15,135 bases of DNA from DATJFH01 sp035495815 (GCA_035495815.1 DATJFH010000269.1:1-15135); one strand, 5' to 3'. Shown: positions 6,926 to 14,113, counted from the first letter of the stretch. Program-made: numbers and translations. The notes: generated by a model from the letters alone, not told the origin.

Positions 6926-8469
6926 TGGAGCGCTGCCAGCGTCTTCTCCGCGCGGTCGAAGAATTCCTGCCGCCGCGCGTCTTCCCGGAACACCAGGCCC
7001 GCCGACTTGAACCACGCCAGCTGGGCTTCCCACTGCCGCCGCACCGACTCCCTCGCCGCTGGAACCCGAACCGGCTTCCCTCCGCTCAGAAGATACACCG
7101 GATTCGTGTGCGCCTGTATATCCGGCTCGCCCTCGTTCTTTCGTGCGATCGTGCGCGCCGCCACCCAGCAGCTCTCGAGACTGCTCACCCGCGCCGACGC
7201 CTTGAGCTTCGTGAGCGTACCGTCCCCCGGAACCGAGCCGATCACCTCGCCGTTGCTGACGATCTCCAGCTTCTCGAGCGGCCGGTAGTAGGAGGCCGAC
7301 GCGGTGACGTCGCGGGTCCGCTTGTCCACTTGAATCTCCAGCAGCGGGCCGTTGCTGACCACCACGTTGCCGCTGCGGACGCCCGCCGCCCACGCCTCAT
7401 AGGGCGAGCCTCCGGTTCGCGCCTTCACCAGAGTGCGCTCCGGGCCGAGCAACGGCAGCGACTTCGGCCACGGGTTCAGATTGTTGAGCGGCACCGGAAA
7501 GTCGCTGCCGGCGATTCCCGTGATCTGAAAACCCGCATTGAGCAGCTCGTACCACTGCTGGCTCTTCAGCACGCCGAACTGGAAGACTTCGATGAAATCG
7601 AGCTTCCCCAACGCCAGGTCCATGAGCTGCGTGCTGTGCTGGCCGCCGTTGAAATGCGCGTAGCCGACTGTGGCCCCCAGGCGGCGTCCCTGCTCGAACA
7701 CCGCCGAGGGAAACGGGTACGCTTCCGGCGAATTGGCCAGCTCCGCTCCGACGCTCAGCGGCCGGATCAACTCCCGGCCCCCCAGCAGGTTGATGTGGCC
7801 GAACATCCCGCTGCGCGATTCGTGGCCCGGACGGATCGCATACGCGCCGCGGCGCGCTTCGCCCTGCGGCCCGAAGGCGTATTGCACGGCCGCGTCCATC
7901 TGCCGCTGCAGTTGCAGAAAATTCCCGACGTCCAGATCCTCGGCTTCGAGCCAGCGCAGGTAAACTTCGTCGTCCTGCCGGGAGCGGGTGAGATGGATGT
8001 GGTCGTCGCCCGAGATCCATTCCTTCGATGCGCCGCCCGTCCAGTCCTCGAGCTTGATGGAGACGCGCTGCGTCTCGCCCGCCCGCAGCTCGAAACTCTG
8101 GCTGGCCGGCTTGTAGAAGTGCCCCCGATAGGCGTCCACCCGGTAGCGTCCCTGGGGCAGTTCGAAACTCCCGCGTCCCTTGAGTAAAAAGAAGTGCGAA
8201 ATTTCGTTGGCGGTGACTTCCAGCGTGGCCGGCGACGGGCTGTTCGTCCACAGGCGCTCTCGATAAAACCGGTCGACGTGTAGCGGCATGACCGCCTGTA
8301 TCGGACTCAGCCGGAACGGCCGGTTGTCCTTGAACAGGTAGACCCGCGCCGGCATCAGCGGGTCGATCGACAGCTCGAGATGCCCGCTCAACGCCGGCAG
8401 TCCCGATTCGCGGAATTGAGCGTACACCAGGGCCAGGGCGAACAGCCCGAAGAATAGGGCGCGTTTCAT
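6922..8469 (-). CDS. Exported CehA/McbA-like PHP-domain metallohydrolase
   Basis: A 515-residue protein with a signal peptide (MKRALFFGLFALALVYA, cleavage before Q18). An N-terminal beta-rich region (about 25-145) precedes a PHP-type metal site: GDDHIH with H157 and H159, an HESRSGMFGHINLLG segment with H225, GYAHFNGG with H272, and GSDFP with D323. This arrangement matches the CehA/McbA family, named after carbaryl hydrolase, whose members hydrolyse ester, amide or phospho-type bonds using metals. The natural substrate here is unknown. A further beta-sandwich-like stretch (about 375-465) and a charged helical tail (about 470-515) follow. It begins 34 bp after the stop of the D-aminoacylase-like gene, and its stop overlaps the VOC start by 4 bp, so it is the middle gene of a tight three-gene set of exported proteins. 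A perfect TATAAT on the coding strand ends 6 nt before its ATG. Confidence 0.85.
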   Translation of the reverse strand: MKRALFFGLFALALVYAQFRESGLPALSGHLELSIDPLMPARVYLFKDNRPFRLSPIQAVMPLHVDRFYRERLWTNSPSPATLEVTANEISHFFLLKGRGSFELPQGRYRVDAYRGHFYKPASQSFELRAGETQRVSIKLEDWTGGASKEWISGDDHIHLTRSRQDDEVYLRWLEAEDLDVGNFLQLQRQMDAAVQYAFGPQGEARRGAYAIRPGHESRSGMFGHINLLGGRELIRPLSVGAELANSPEAYPFPSAVFEQGRRLGATVGYAHFNGGQHSTQLMDLALGKLDFIEVFQFGVLKSQQWYELLNAGFQITGIAGSDFPVPLNNLNPWPKSLPLLGPERTLVKARTGGSPYEAWAAGVRSGNVVVSNGPLLEIQVDKRTRDVTASASYYRPLEKLEIVSNGEVIGSVPGDGTLTKLKASARVSSLESCWVAARTIARKNEGEPDIQAHTNPVYLLSGGKPVRVPAARESVRRQWEAQLAWFKSAGLVFREDARRQEFFDRAEKTLAALQ

Positions 8470-8475
8470 GGGAGC

Positions 8476-8481
8476 ATTATA
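8476..8481 (-). promoter_or_regulatory. Perfect TATAAT just before the CehA-like start (possible leaderless promoter)
   Basis: On the minus strand the 34-bp gap between two operon genes contains an exact TATAAT, six bases before the ATG at 8469. A transcript starting about 7 nt after it would begin at or next to the start codon. No -35 match is present at 17 bp (the bases there read GCGGCC), so this is weak evidence for an internal leaderless promoter. Confidence 0.25.
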
Positions 8482-8503
8482 TCCGCCCCGCGAAGTCCGG
8501 CCG

Positions 8504-10180
8504 CTATCGCCGCGCGGGGGACAGCGTGCGCCCGGCCAGCGCGCCCGTCAGCCGGCCTCCATCCACCGCCGGCGTGCCGTTCACCAGCACGAAGTCGATT
8601 CCCTCCGCCCGCTGGTGCGGCTCCGCAAAAGTCGCCCGATCCTGTACCTTGGCCGGATCGAAAACCACCAGGTCGGCGGCCATCCCTTCGCGCACCAGCC
8701 CCCGGTCCCGAATCCCCAGGATCTGGGCTGGCAGCGACGTGGATGACCGCACCGCATTCTCAATCGTGATCACGCCGCGGTCGAGCGCATACCGCCGCAG
8801 CTTGCGCGGATACGACCCGTAGTAGCGGGCGTGCGTCTCGGCCCCGTCCTCCGGCAGCGCCACGCCGGCGTCGGTGGACGTGGCCGTCCAGGGCTGCGCC
8901 ATGATCGCGTCCACGTCTTCCTCCCACACCGAAAATCCGCGCAGCCGCGCTCCCCCCGGCCGGTCGCGGTACCCCTCCATCTGGAGTTGCAGCGCCATCT
9001 GCGTCGGCGTCACGCCCCGCGCCGAGGCCAGCGCTTCCAGACTCTTGCCCACGAAGCTCTTGTCCGGATGATCGAAGACCACGATTTTCTCCGGACCGCC
9101 GCGCCGCGCCATCTCGTGCTCGATGCCGGCGCGCACCTGTTCCGCCTTCGCGCCGTCCTCCATGGCGCGGCGCAGCGCGGCCCCGTAATCGGCTTTGGCT
9201 TTTTGCCCGCCCCGGGAGCTCGAGAACGCGTCGTCGCCCAGCGCCCACGCGGGAATCAGCACCGTCGCCCCGTCGCCGCCGGTGGAGTTGTACGGGTATT
9301 GATCCGTCCACACGTCCACCCCGCGCGACCGGGCGCGAGCGATCAGCCGGATCGCCGCCTTGCTCGATCCCCAGTAGTTGGCTCCCATGGCCTTGGCGTG
9401 CGACCACACTACGGTGGCCCCGGTCTGCTCGCCGATCCGTATCGTCTCTTCCACCGCATCCAGCATCGTCGGCGGCCCGGCTTTGTCCACGCCCGGCTGG
9501 TACCACCGCGGATCCGTCGACTCGCTGCGCTGATGCGCGATGTAGACGCCGCCCCGTGTCCCGATCTCCCGCACCAGCTCGATCAGCTCGCCGGTCGTAC
9601 TCCAGATACCCGGCACGTATTCGAGGCCCGCCGACATCCCGAAGGCCTGCTCCTGCATGCCGAGCTTCACCAGCTCGCTCATCGCGCCGATTTCCGCCGG
9701 CGTGGCCGGCCGCCGGTAGTCTTCCTTCATCGCCAGCCGGCGCACCGTTCCGTGTCCGATCATCAACGCCGCGTTAGGGCCGATGCCCAGCCGGTCGTAA
9801 GCCGCCCGCTGCGCCGAAAGCGGCCACGGAGAAGCGCCGTCCGGATTCACGCAAACCGTAGTGATCCCCTGGCTCACCAGGTTCGGCGCCGCCCGCCGCC
9901 GGCGATCCTCGGATGCCAGGCCGCCATCGGCGTGCGAGTGCAGATCGATAAACCCCGGGCAAACGTACTTCCCCTTGGCGTCGATAGTGCGCGCGGCCGC
10001 GGCCCCGCCCAGCCGCCCCACCGCGGCGATCCTGCCGTTCCGCACGCCGACGTCGGCGTACATCGCGGGATTGCCCGCGCCATCGAGGACGCGTCCCCCG
10101 AGGATCAGCAGGTCGTAGGGTTGCGCCAGGCAAAGCGCGGGCCAGAGCAGAAGCAGGGCGGAGATGATTCTCGTCGGCAT
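8504..10180 (-). CDS. Exported N-acyl-D-amino-acid deacylase-like amidohydrolase (Amidohydro_3)
   Basis: A 558-residue protein with a signal peptide (MPTRIISALLLLWPALCLA, cleavage before Q20). The family (D-aminoacylase, N-acyl-D-glutamate/aspartate deacylases) removes acyl groups from D-amino acids. The beta-sandwich edges (YDLLILGGRVLDGAG at the N-terminus, LVREGMAADLVVFDP near 494-509) flank the metal barrel. Key residues visible are H81/H83 (FIDLHSHAD), H216 (AHQRSES), H261 (SHAK) and D437 (TSTDAG), corresponding in order to H67/H69, H220, H250 and D366 of Alcaligenes faecalis D-aminoacylase as I recall it. The cysteine metal ligand of that enzyme (Cys96, in VGNCG) is replaced here by D114 in VNPDG. 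The true substrate may therefore differ. The gene starts 39 bp after aat and is followed 34 bp later by the CehA-like gene. ATG 10180 is preceded by AGGG at very short spacing. Confidence 0.88.
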   Translation of the reverse strand: MPTRIISALLLLWPALCLAQPYDLLILGGRVLDGAGNPAMYADVGVRNGRIAAVGRLGGAAAARTIDAKGKYVCPGFIDLHSHADGGLASEDRRRRAAPNLVSQGITTVCVNPDGASPWPLSAQRAAYDRLGIGPNAALMIGHGTVRRLAMKEDYRRPATPAEIGAMSELVKLGMQEQAFGMSAGLEYVPGIWSTTGELIELVREIGTRGGVYIAHQRSESTDPRWYQPGVDKAGPPTMLDAVEETIRIGEQTGATVVWSHAKAMGANYWGSSKAAIRLIARARSRGVDVWTDQYPYNSTGGDGATVLIPAWALGDDAFSSSRGGQKAKADYGAALRRAMEDGAKAEQVRAGIEHEMARRGGPEKIVVFDHPDKSFVGKSLEALASARGVTPTQMALQLQMEGYRDRPGGARLRGFSVWEEDVDAIMAQPWTATSTDAGVALPEDGAETHARYYGSYPRKLRRYALDRGVITIENAVRSSTSLPAQILGIRDRGLVREGMAADLVVFDPAKVQDRATFAEPHQRAEGIDFVLVNGTPAVDGGRLTGALAGRTLSPARR

Positions 10181-10219
10181 ACCCTACTCACTTTACCGGC
10201 TTTGATTCGGCGCCGCGCT

Positions 10220-10816
10220 TCAATCGAACCGGCAGTCCAGCTCCAGCGCCGCCCTCAACCTCCCCAGGTACTCTTTATTCGGGATCTCCACCACTCCAAA
10301 CTGCGCCAGATGCTCCGTCCTGTACTGCACCTCGAGCAGCGCGAAGCCCCGCTCCCGCAGACGACGCACCAGGTGCGCCAGCGCCACCTTCGACATATCC
10401 GTCACCCGGTGGAATTTCGATTCGGCGAAGAATGCCCCGCCCAGTCCCACGCCGTACACGCCGCCGGCGAGCAGGCCTTCGACCCACACTTCGACCGAAT
10501 GCGCTTTCCCCGCCCGGTGCAGTTCGCCGTACACCTGCCGGAACTCGTCGCTGATCCAGGTGGGCCGGCGGCTCGCGCAGGCCTCCATCACGCCCGCGAA
10601 GTCCCGGTCGAACGTCACCGAAAAATTCCCCCGCCGCAGCGTCCGGCCGAGCGATCGCGAGACATGAAAAGCATCGAGCGGCAGGATCGCCCGGCGGCGA
10701 GGCCTGTGCCATGTCACCAGCCCCAGCGCCGTGTCCGCCATCGGGAAAATACCGTTGCGGTAAGCCTCTTCCACCATCGCGGCGTCCAGACGCCGTGTGA
10801 CCCGCTGGATCTCCAT
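10220..10816 (-). CDS. aat: Leucyl/phenylalanyl-tRNA-protein transferase
   Basis: A 198-residue cytoplasmic enzyme that adds Leu or Phe from aminoacyl-tRNA to proteins with N-terminal Arg or Lys, marking them for ClpS/ClpAP degradation (the bacterial N-degron pathway). Family landmarks are AYRNGIFP (18-25), TWHRPRRRAILP (35-46), HRAGKAHSVEVW (100-111), GGVYGVGLGGAFFAESKF (118-135, with E132 at the position of the conserved active-site glutamate), MSKVALAHLV, and LEVQYRTEHL (161-170) with Q164. The E. coli enzyme has DCQ at the last motif; here Asp is replaced by Glu (E162). It is slightly shorter than the E. coli protein (234 residues), because the N-terminal region is trimmed. It starts 3 bp after the stop of the Gfo/Idh gene, so cotranslation is likely. 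No clpS or clpA gene is in the window. The function call is firm; the meaning of the operon partner is not. Confidence 0.9.
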   Translation of the reverse strand: MEIQRVTRRLDAAMVEEAYRNGIFPMADTALGLVTWHRPRRRAILPLDAFHVSRSLGRTLRRGNFSVTFDRDFAGVMEACASRRPTWISDEFRQVYGELHRAGKAHSVEVWVEGLLAGGVYGVGLGGAFFAESKFHRVTDMSKVALAHLVRRLRERGFALLEVQYRTEHLAQFGVVEIPNKEYLGRLRAALELDCRFD

Positions 10817-10819
10817 CCC

Positions 10820-11983
10820 TCAGTCCCGCGCATCGATCCAGGGCACGTCGACTTCTGTCCCTTTGCCCTCGGCCGAAACGTAGCCCGCGTACAGTGTCAG
10901 CGTCGTGTCGATGGCAAGGTCCAGATCGCTCTGCGGCGTACGGCCCGTCCGGATCGACTCCACGAAGTCGCGCAGCTCCTTTCCGTATCCGAGACTCCAG
11001 CCCTCCTCCGGCGACGCCGGTATCCAGCCCTCGTTGCTCGAGATCTTCTCCACCAGGTAGAGATCCTTGAACTGCTCGTGCCGCGGATTGTACACGTCGA
11101 TCACGCTCACCGGACTCATCCGGCAGCGCGTCCGATGGTTGTTGGCGAATACCTCCACGAAATCGTAGATCCCGCCCAGAACCAGCTCGGACGCCATTAC
11201 CTCCGCCACCGTTCCGTCCTCGAAGATCACGTGCAGCAGCGCGTAGTCTTCCGTGTCCTGGTATCGGGTGCGCAGAAAGCCCTTGTCCTCGTAAGCGGGC
11301 AGCCTCGTGATAGAATGCGTGCGCGCCGACACCGCCTTCGGACGGATCGGCCGGCCCGTGCGCGCCAGGCCTTCCTTCCGCTTCAGGTAGAGGATCGCGC
11401 CCAGCGGGTGGCACCCCTTGGCGATCAGCGATCCGCCGCCCTGCACGCTCCACACCCCGTACACCGGTGAATGCGACCCGCTGTGCGATTCCTCGCCCGT
11501 CATGCGCAGGATCTGCGCCCGTGTCTTCTCCACGATCTCCCGCTCCTTCTGAATCGAAGGCGCGTAAACGAAATTCTCCGCGTACCCCAGAACGATTCCC
11601 GCGCTGCGCACCGCTTCCCGCAGACGCCCCGCTTCGGCCGCCACTTCCTCCAGCATCCGCTGCTTGCCGTTATGCTCGGGCGAGCCGTAGAATCCCGTGA
11701 GCGGTTTCTCCACGATCACGTGCCTGCCCGCCGCGGCCGCCTGCAGAATGTACCGGCTGTGGGACGAGGGCGGCGTGCAGATATCCAGCGCGTCGATCTC
11801 GGGCAGCATCTCCTCCACCGAAGCGAACGCCCGGATGCCGTGCCTCGAGGCGAACGCCTCGCGGCTCTCCGGTCGCGCCGAGGTCACGCCAACCACTTCG
11901 ACTCCGGATTCGGGATAGTTCTCCAGGTGGAAGCGGCCCGCGAATCCCGTTCCCGCGATTCCGATTCGGATCGGTTGGATCAT
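10820..11983 (-). CDS. Gfo/Idh/MocA-family NAD(P)-dependent oxidoreductase
   Basis: A 387-residue cytoplasmic dehydrogenase of the glucose-fructose oxidoreductase / inositol dehydrogenase family, which oxidises sugars, inositols or related polyols. The N-terminal Rossmann fold carries GTGFAG (11-16, GxGxxG). The catalytic EKP motif is E92-K93-P94, and the C-terminal domain has the GCHPLG histidine (H192) that usually assists catalysis. There is no signal peptide, unlike several family members in this kind of organism. The substrate is not predictable. It heads the minus-strand run that continues with aat 3 bp later, then the exported hydrolase set. The region upstream (11984-12120) is the divergent spacer shared with the cytochrome gene and must hold its promoter; TAGTAT and TATCCT on the minus strand about 15-20 bp before the ATG are weak -10 candidates. 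Confidence 0.88.
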   Translation of the reverse strand: MIQPIRIGIAGTGFAGRFHLENYPESGVEVVGVTSARPESREAFASRHGIRAFASVEEMLPEIDALDICTPPSSHSRYILQAAAAGRHVIVEKPLTGFYGSPEHNGKQRMLEEVAAEAGRLREAVRSAGIVLGYAENFVYAPSIQKEREIVEKTRAQILRMTGEESHSGSHSPVYGVWSVQGGGSLIAKGCHPLGAILYLKRKEGLARTGRPIRPKAVSARTHSITRLPAYEDKGFLRTRYQDTEDYALLHVIFEDGTVAEVMASELVLGGIYDFVEVFANNHRTRCRMSPVSVIDVYNPRHEQFKDLYLVEKISSNEGWIPASPEEGWSLGYGKELRDFVESIRTGRTPQSDLDLAIDTTLTLYAGYVSAEGKGTEVDVPWIDARD

Positions 11984-12077
11984 TCCAACTCAGGATACTA
12001 TCTTGCCCCTTGCGCTGAAGATTTATCGGCGCGCCCGTTTCGGTTCGGCGCCGCCACGCGTGCATCGCTTTACGGCC

Positions 12078-12107
12078 CCTTCTAAGAAGGTTCAAATCGG
12101 TTTGACC
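12078..12107. promoter_or_regulatory. Two adjacent short dyads upstream of the cytochrome gene
   Basis: CCTTCTAAGAAGG (12078-12090) has 6-bp arms around a single central base. Next to it, TCAAA (12092-12096) and TTTGA (12101-12105) form a 5-bp inverted repeat with a 4-bp spacer. They lie in the 137-bp divergent spacer, within 45 bp of the first possible cytochrome start. A regulator site for one or both divergent units is plausible; chance is not excluded for the shorter dyad. Confidence 0.35.
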
Positions 12108-12141
12108 GTTCCTCCCCGGAATGATTATCTTGGCTAGTGTG

Positions 12142-13128
12142 ATGAAGAAAATCCTGGGCGCGCTCCTCCTCCTCCTCCTGGCCGCTGCGGGCTCCGCCTT
12201 CGGGTATCTTTACCTCCGGAAACCCGCCATCGCTCCGCCGGCGGAGATAAAAATCGAAATGACGCCCGGACGAATTGCCCGCGGCAAATACCTCTTCCAG
12301 ATCCTGATGGCTTGCGACGGCTGCCATTCCCAGCACGATGAAACGCGCTTCGGACGCCCCGTCGTCGAAGCCGGCCGCGGCCGCGGTTTCCAGTTTCCCG
12401 GCGAATTCGACATGCCCGGCACGGTCGTGGCGCCGAACATCACGCCGGACCGGGAAACCGGAATCGGCGCCTGGACCGACGGGGAGAAGATCCGCGCCAT
12501 CCGCGAGGGAATCGGACGCGACGGCCGGGCCCTCTTCCCCCTGATGCCTTATACCAACTACCGTTTCATGTCCGATGAGGATGTCCACGCGCTGGTCGCC
12601 TATTTGAATAGTCTTCCGCCGGTCCGGAATCTCCTTCCCCGGACCGAGCTCGAGTTTCCGGTGAGCCTGATGATCAAGACAGTGCCCCAGCCCGCCGGAA
12701 CCGTCGTTGCGCCTCCCCGGTCCGACCGCTTCAAATACGGCGAGTACCTCGCCACCCTCGCCTATTGCGCGGATTGCCATACCCCGGTCGAGAACGGCCG
12801 GCCGGTTCTATCGAAGCGCCTGGCCGGCGGCCGGGAATTTCGTACGCCCTGGGGCAACGTGGTTACCGGCAATATTACCCCCGACGCCGACACCGGCATC
12901 GGCAAATGGAGTGAACAGCAGTTTCTCGAAAAGGTGTATCAATACAGGGAGTACGTCGAGAAGGGCTCGCCGGAAGTGGGACCGGAGAGTTTCACCTTGA
13001 TGCCATGGCTCGCCTTCGCGCAGCTTCCACCGGAAGATCTGGGCGCGATCTACACGTATCTGATGCGGCAGCCGCCCGTACACAACGCGGTCGAAACACA
13101 CCCCGGCCAGCCGCGAAAAACGTCTTGA
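12142..13128 (+). CDS. Membrane-anchored dihaem cytochrome c
   Basis: A periplasm-facing electron carrier with two covalently bound haems. The chosen ATG at 12142 gives 328 residues starting MKKILGALLLLLLAAAG, an uncleaved anchor or signal peptide; an in-frame ATG at 12121 would add seven residues and has no better ribosome site. Two haem attachment motifs are present, CDGCH (58-62) and CADCH (209-213), counting from the chosen start. The halves look like an old duplication: each has a CxxCH, then a NITPDxxTGIGxW segment, then a Met-containing strand (PLMPY near 134, TLMPW near 286) that could give the sixth haem ligand. This two-haem build resembles cytochrome subunits of quinoprotein dehydrogenases and other class I diheme proteins, but no PQQ or molybdenum dehydrogenase gene lies beside it, so the donor is unknown. 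It is followed 70 bp later by a kinase/regulator pair. Confidence 0.9.
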   Translation: MKKILGALLLLLLAAAGSAFGYLYLRKPAIAPPAEIKIEMTPGRIARGKYLFQILMACDGCHSQHDETRFGRPVVEAGRGRGFQFPGEFDMPGTVVAPNITPDRETGIGAWTDGEKIRAIREGIGRDGRALFPLMPYTNYRFMSDEDVHALVAYLNSLPPVRNLLPRTELEFPVSLMIKTVPQPAGTVVAPPRSDRFKYGEYLATLAYCADCHTPVENGRPVLSKRLAGGREFRTPWGNVVTGNITPDADTGIGKWSEQQFLEKVYQYREYVEKGSPEVGPESFTLMPWLAFAQLPPEDLGAIYTYLMRQPPVHNAVETHPGQPRKTS

Positions 13129-13160
13129 ACCCGCGCCTCGTTCGACCGGCATTCACGATA

Positions 13161-13190
13161 CTTTTGACATTTGCTCCGCCTTTTAACATT
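13161..13190 (+). promoter_or_regulatory. Imperfect 11-bp direct repeats with TTGACA box before the kinase operon
   Basis: CTTTTGACATT at 13161-13171 and CTTTTAACATT at 13180-13190 differ at one of 11 bases and are 19 bp apart. The first contains an exact TTGACA -35 hexamer (13164-13169). A -10 is unclear: TAACAT at 13184-13189 would be at only 14 bp spacing. The repeats end 8 bp before the ATG of the kinase. OmpR-type regulators bind direct repeats, so autoregulation by the neighbouring response regulator is possible. The mRNA may be leaderless or nearly so. Confidence 0.4.
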
Positions 13191-13198
13191 CTGAACGT

Positions 13199-14113
13199 AT
13201 GACCGGCGCCGGGCGACGCAAATCGATCGTGTTCTTCATCACCCTCGGCGCCTGCCTGGTCGCGCTGGCCGTCACCCAGAACATTCTCTGGGTGGTGATC
13301 AACTGGCGAACCGGCGTCATGCTGATTCTGGGCGTCCTGTTCTTCGCCCTGATCATCGCCGGCGTGGTCCTCAATACCATCTTTCTGGTCCGCGAGATCC
13401 GCCGCAACGAGCAGCACGATACATTCATCAACGCCGTCACCCATGAGTTAAAGACCCCGGTCGCCTCCATTCGGCTGTATTTGCAGACTCTGCAGAGCCG
13501 CGACATCGACGAAGCCAAGCGCCTCGAATTCTACAAGGTCATGCTCGCCGATAGCGACCGCCTGCAGAACACGATCGAACAGGTGCTCCGCGCCGCCGCC
13601 ACCGGCCGCGCCGGCCGGCATCTCAACCGGACCCGCATCGACCTCTCGGAAGTGGTCCACGACTGTCTTGCTCTGGCCAGCCGCCGCCATCACCTCCCCG
13701 AGGACGCCCTGCATTTTGCCCAATCCCTTCCCGAGGGCGAAACGGCCTCCGTCATCGGCGACCTCGACGAGCTCAAAGCCGCCGTCTCCAACCTGCTCGA
13801 CAACGCCATCAAGTATTCCGGCAGCAGGATTTCCGTGCTCGTCGAAATCGCCAGGTTCGATGCCAAGCATCTGGCGATCCGCGTCACCGATCAGGGCGTG
13901 GGCATCTCGAGTGAAGAGCTCAAGCGAATCTTCCGCCGCTTCTATCGCATCCCCGGAGCCGTGGCCACTCGCGTCAAAGGCACTGGACTCGGGCTCTTCA
14001 TTGTCCGTTCGGTGGCCGAGAAGCATGGCGGGCGCGCCTTCGCCGAAAGCTCGGGCGCGGGGCGCGGCAGCACCTTCACGCTGCAGCTTCCCGCCGCTCC
14101 GCCCCAGCCATGA
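13199..14113 (+). CDS. Minimal membrane sensor histidine kinase (HisKA type)
   Basis: A 304-residue two-component kinase. Two transmembrane helices (about 9-33 and 39-64) are joined by only about five polar residues (NWRTG), and the cytoplasmic kinase core begins almost at once, with no HAMP or PAS domain. The HisKA phospho-acceptor is H82 (VTHELKTPVASIRLYL). The ATPase part has an N box (NLLDNAIKYS), G1 (DQGVGI) and G2 (GTGLGLFIV). With almost no extracellular loop it is likely to sense something in or at the membrane, or to respond through a partner protein. The start ATG 13199 has no Shine-Dalgarno-like bases upstream, in line with a leaderless transcript. Its stop overlaps the response regulator start by 4 bp (ATGA), so the two are translated together; kinase before regulator is the less common order for OmpR-type pairs. 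Confidence 0.93.
   Translation: MTGAGRRKSIVFFITLGACLVALAVTQNILWVVINWRTGVMLILGVLFFALIIAGVVLNTIFLVREIRRNEQHDTFINAVTHELKTPVASIRLYLQTLQSRDIDEAKRLEFYKVMLADSDRLQNTIEQVLRAAATGRAGRHLNRTRIDLSEVVHDCLALASRRHHLPEDALHFAQSLPEGETASVIGDLDELKAAVSNLLDNAIKYSGSRISVLVEIARFDAKHLAIRVTDQGVGISSEELKRIFRRFYRIPGAVATRVKGTGLGLFIVRSVAEKHGGRAFAESSGAGRGSTFTLQLPAAPPQP

Noticed and set aside
6926..7393. N-terminal extension of the VOC protein (frame open to 7393)
   Set aside because: The extra part is low-complexity Gly/Arg-rich and overlaps the CehA-like coding sequence. The ATG at 6925 gives a signal peptide and an ATGA overlap with the upstream stop.
6913..8187. 424-codon plus-strand frame opposite the CehA-like gene
   Set aside because: It is antisense to a gene with a full metal-site motif set; the translation shows only Arg/Leu/Pro bias.
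8831..11470. An 879-codon plus-strand open frame spanning three minus-strand genes
   Set aside because: It is antisense to intact aat, D-aminoacylase-like and Gfo/Idh genes whose family motifs are unmistakable. Its translation is Arg/His/Pro-rich with no recognisable domain, as expected from codon bias in GC-rich DNA.
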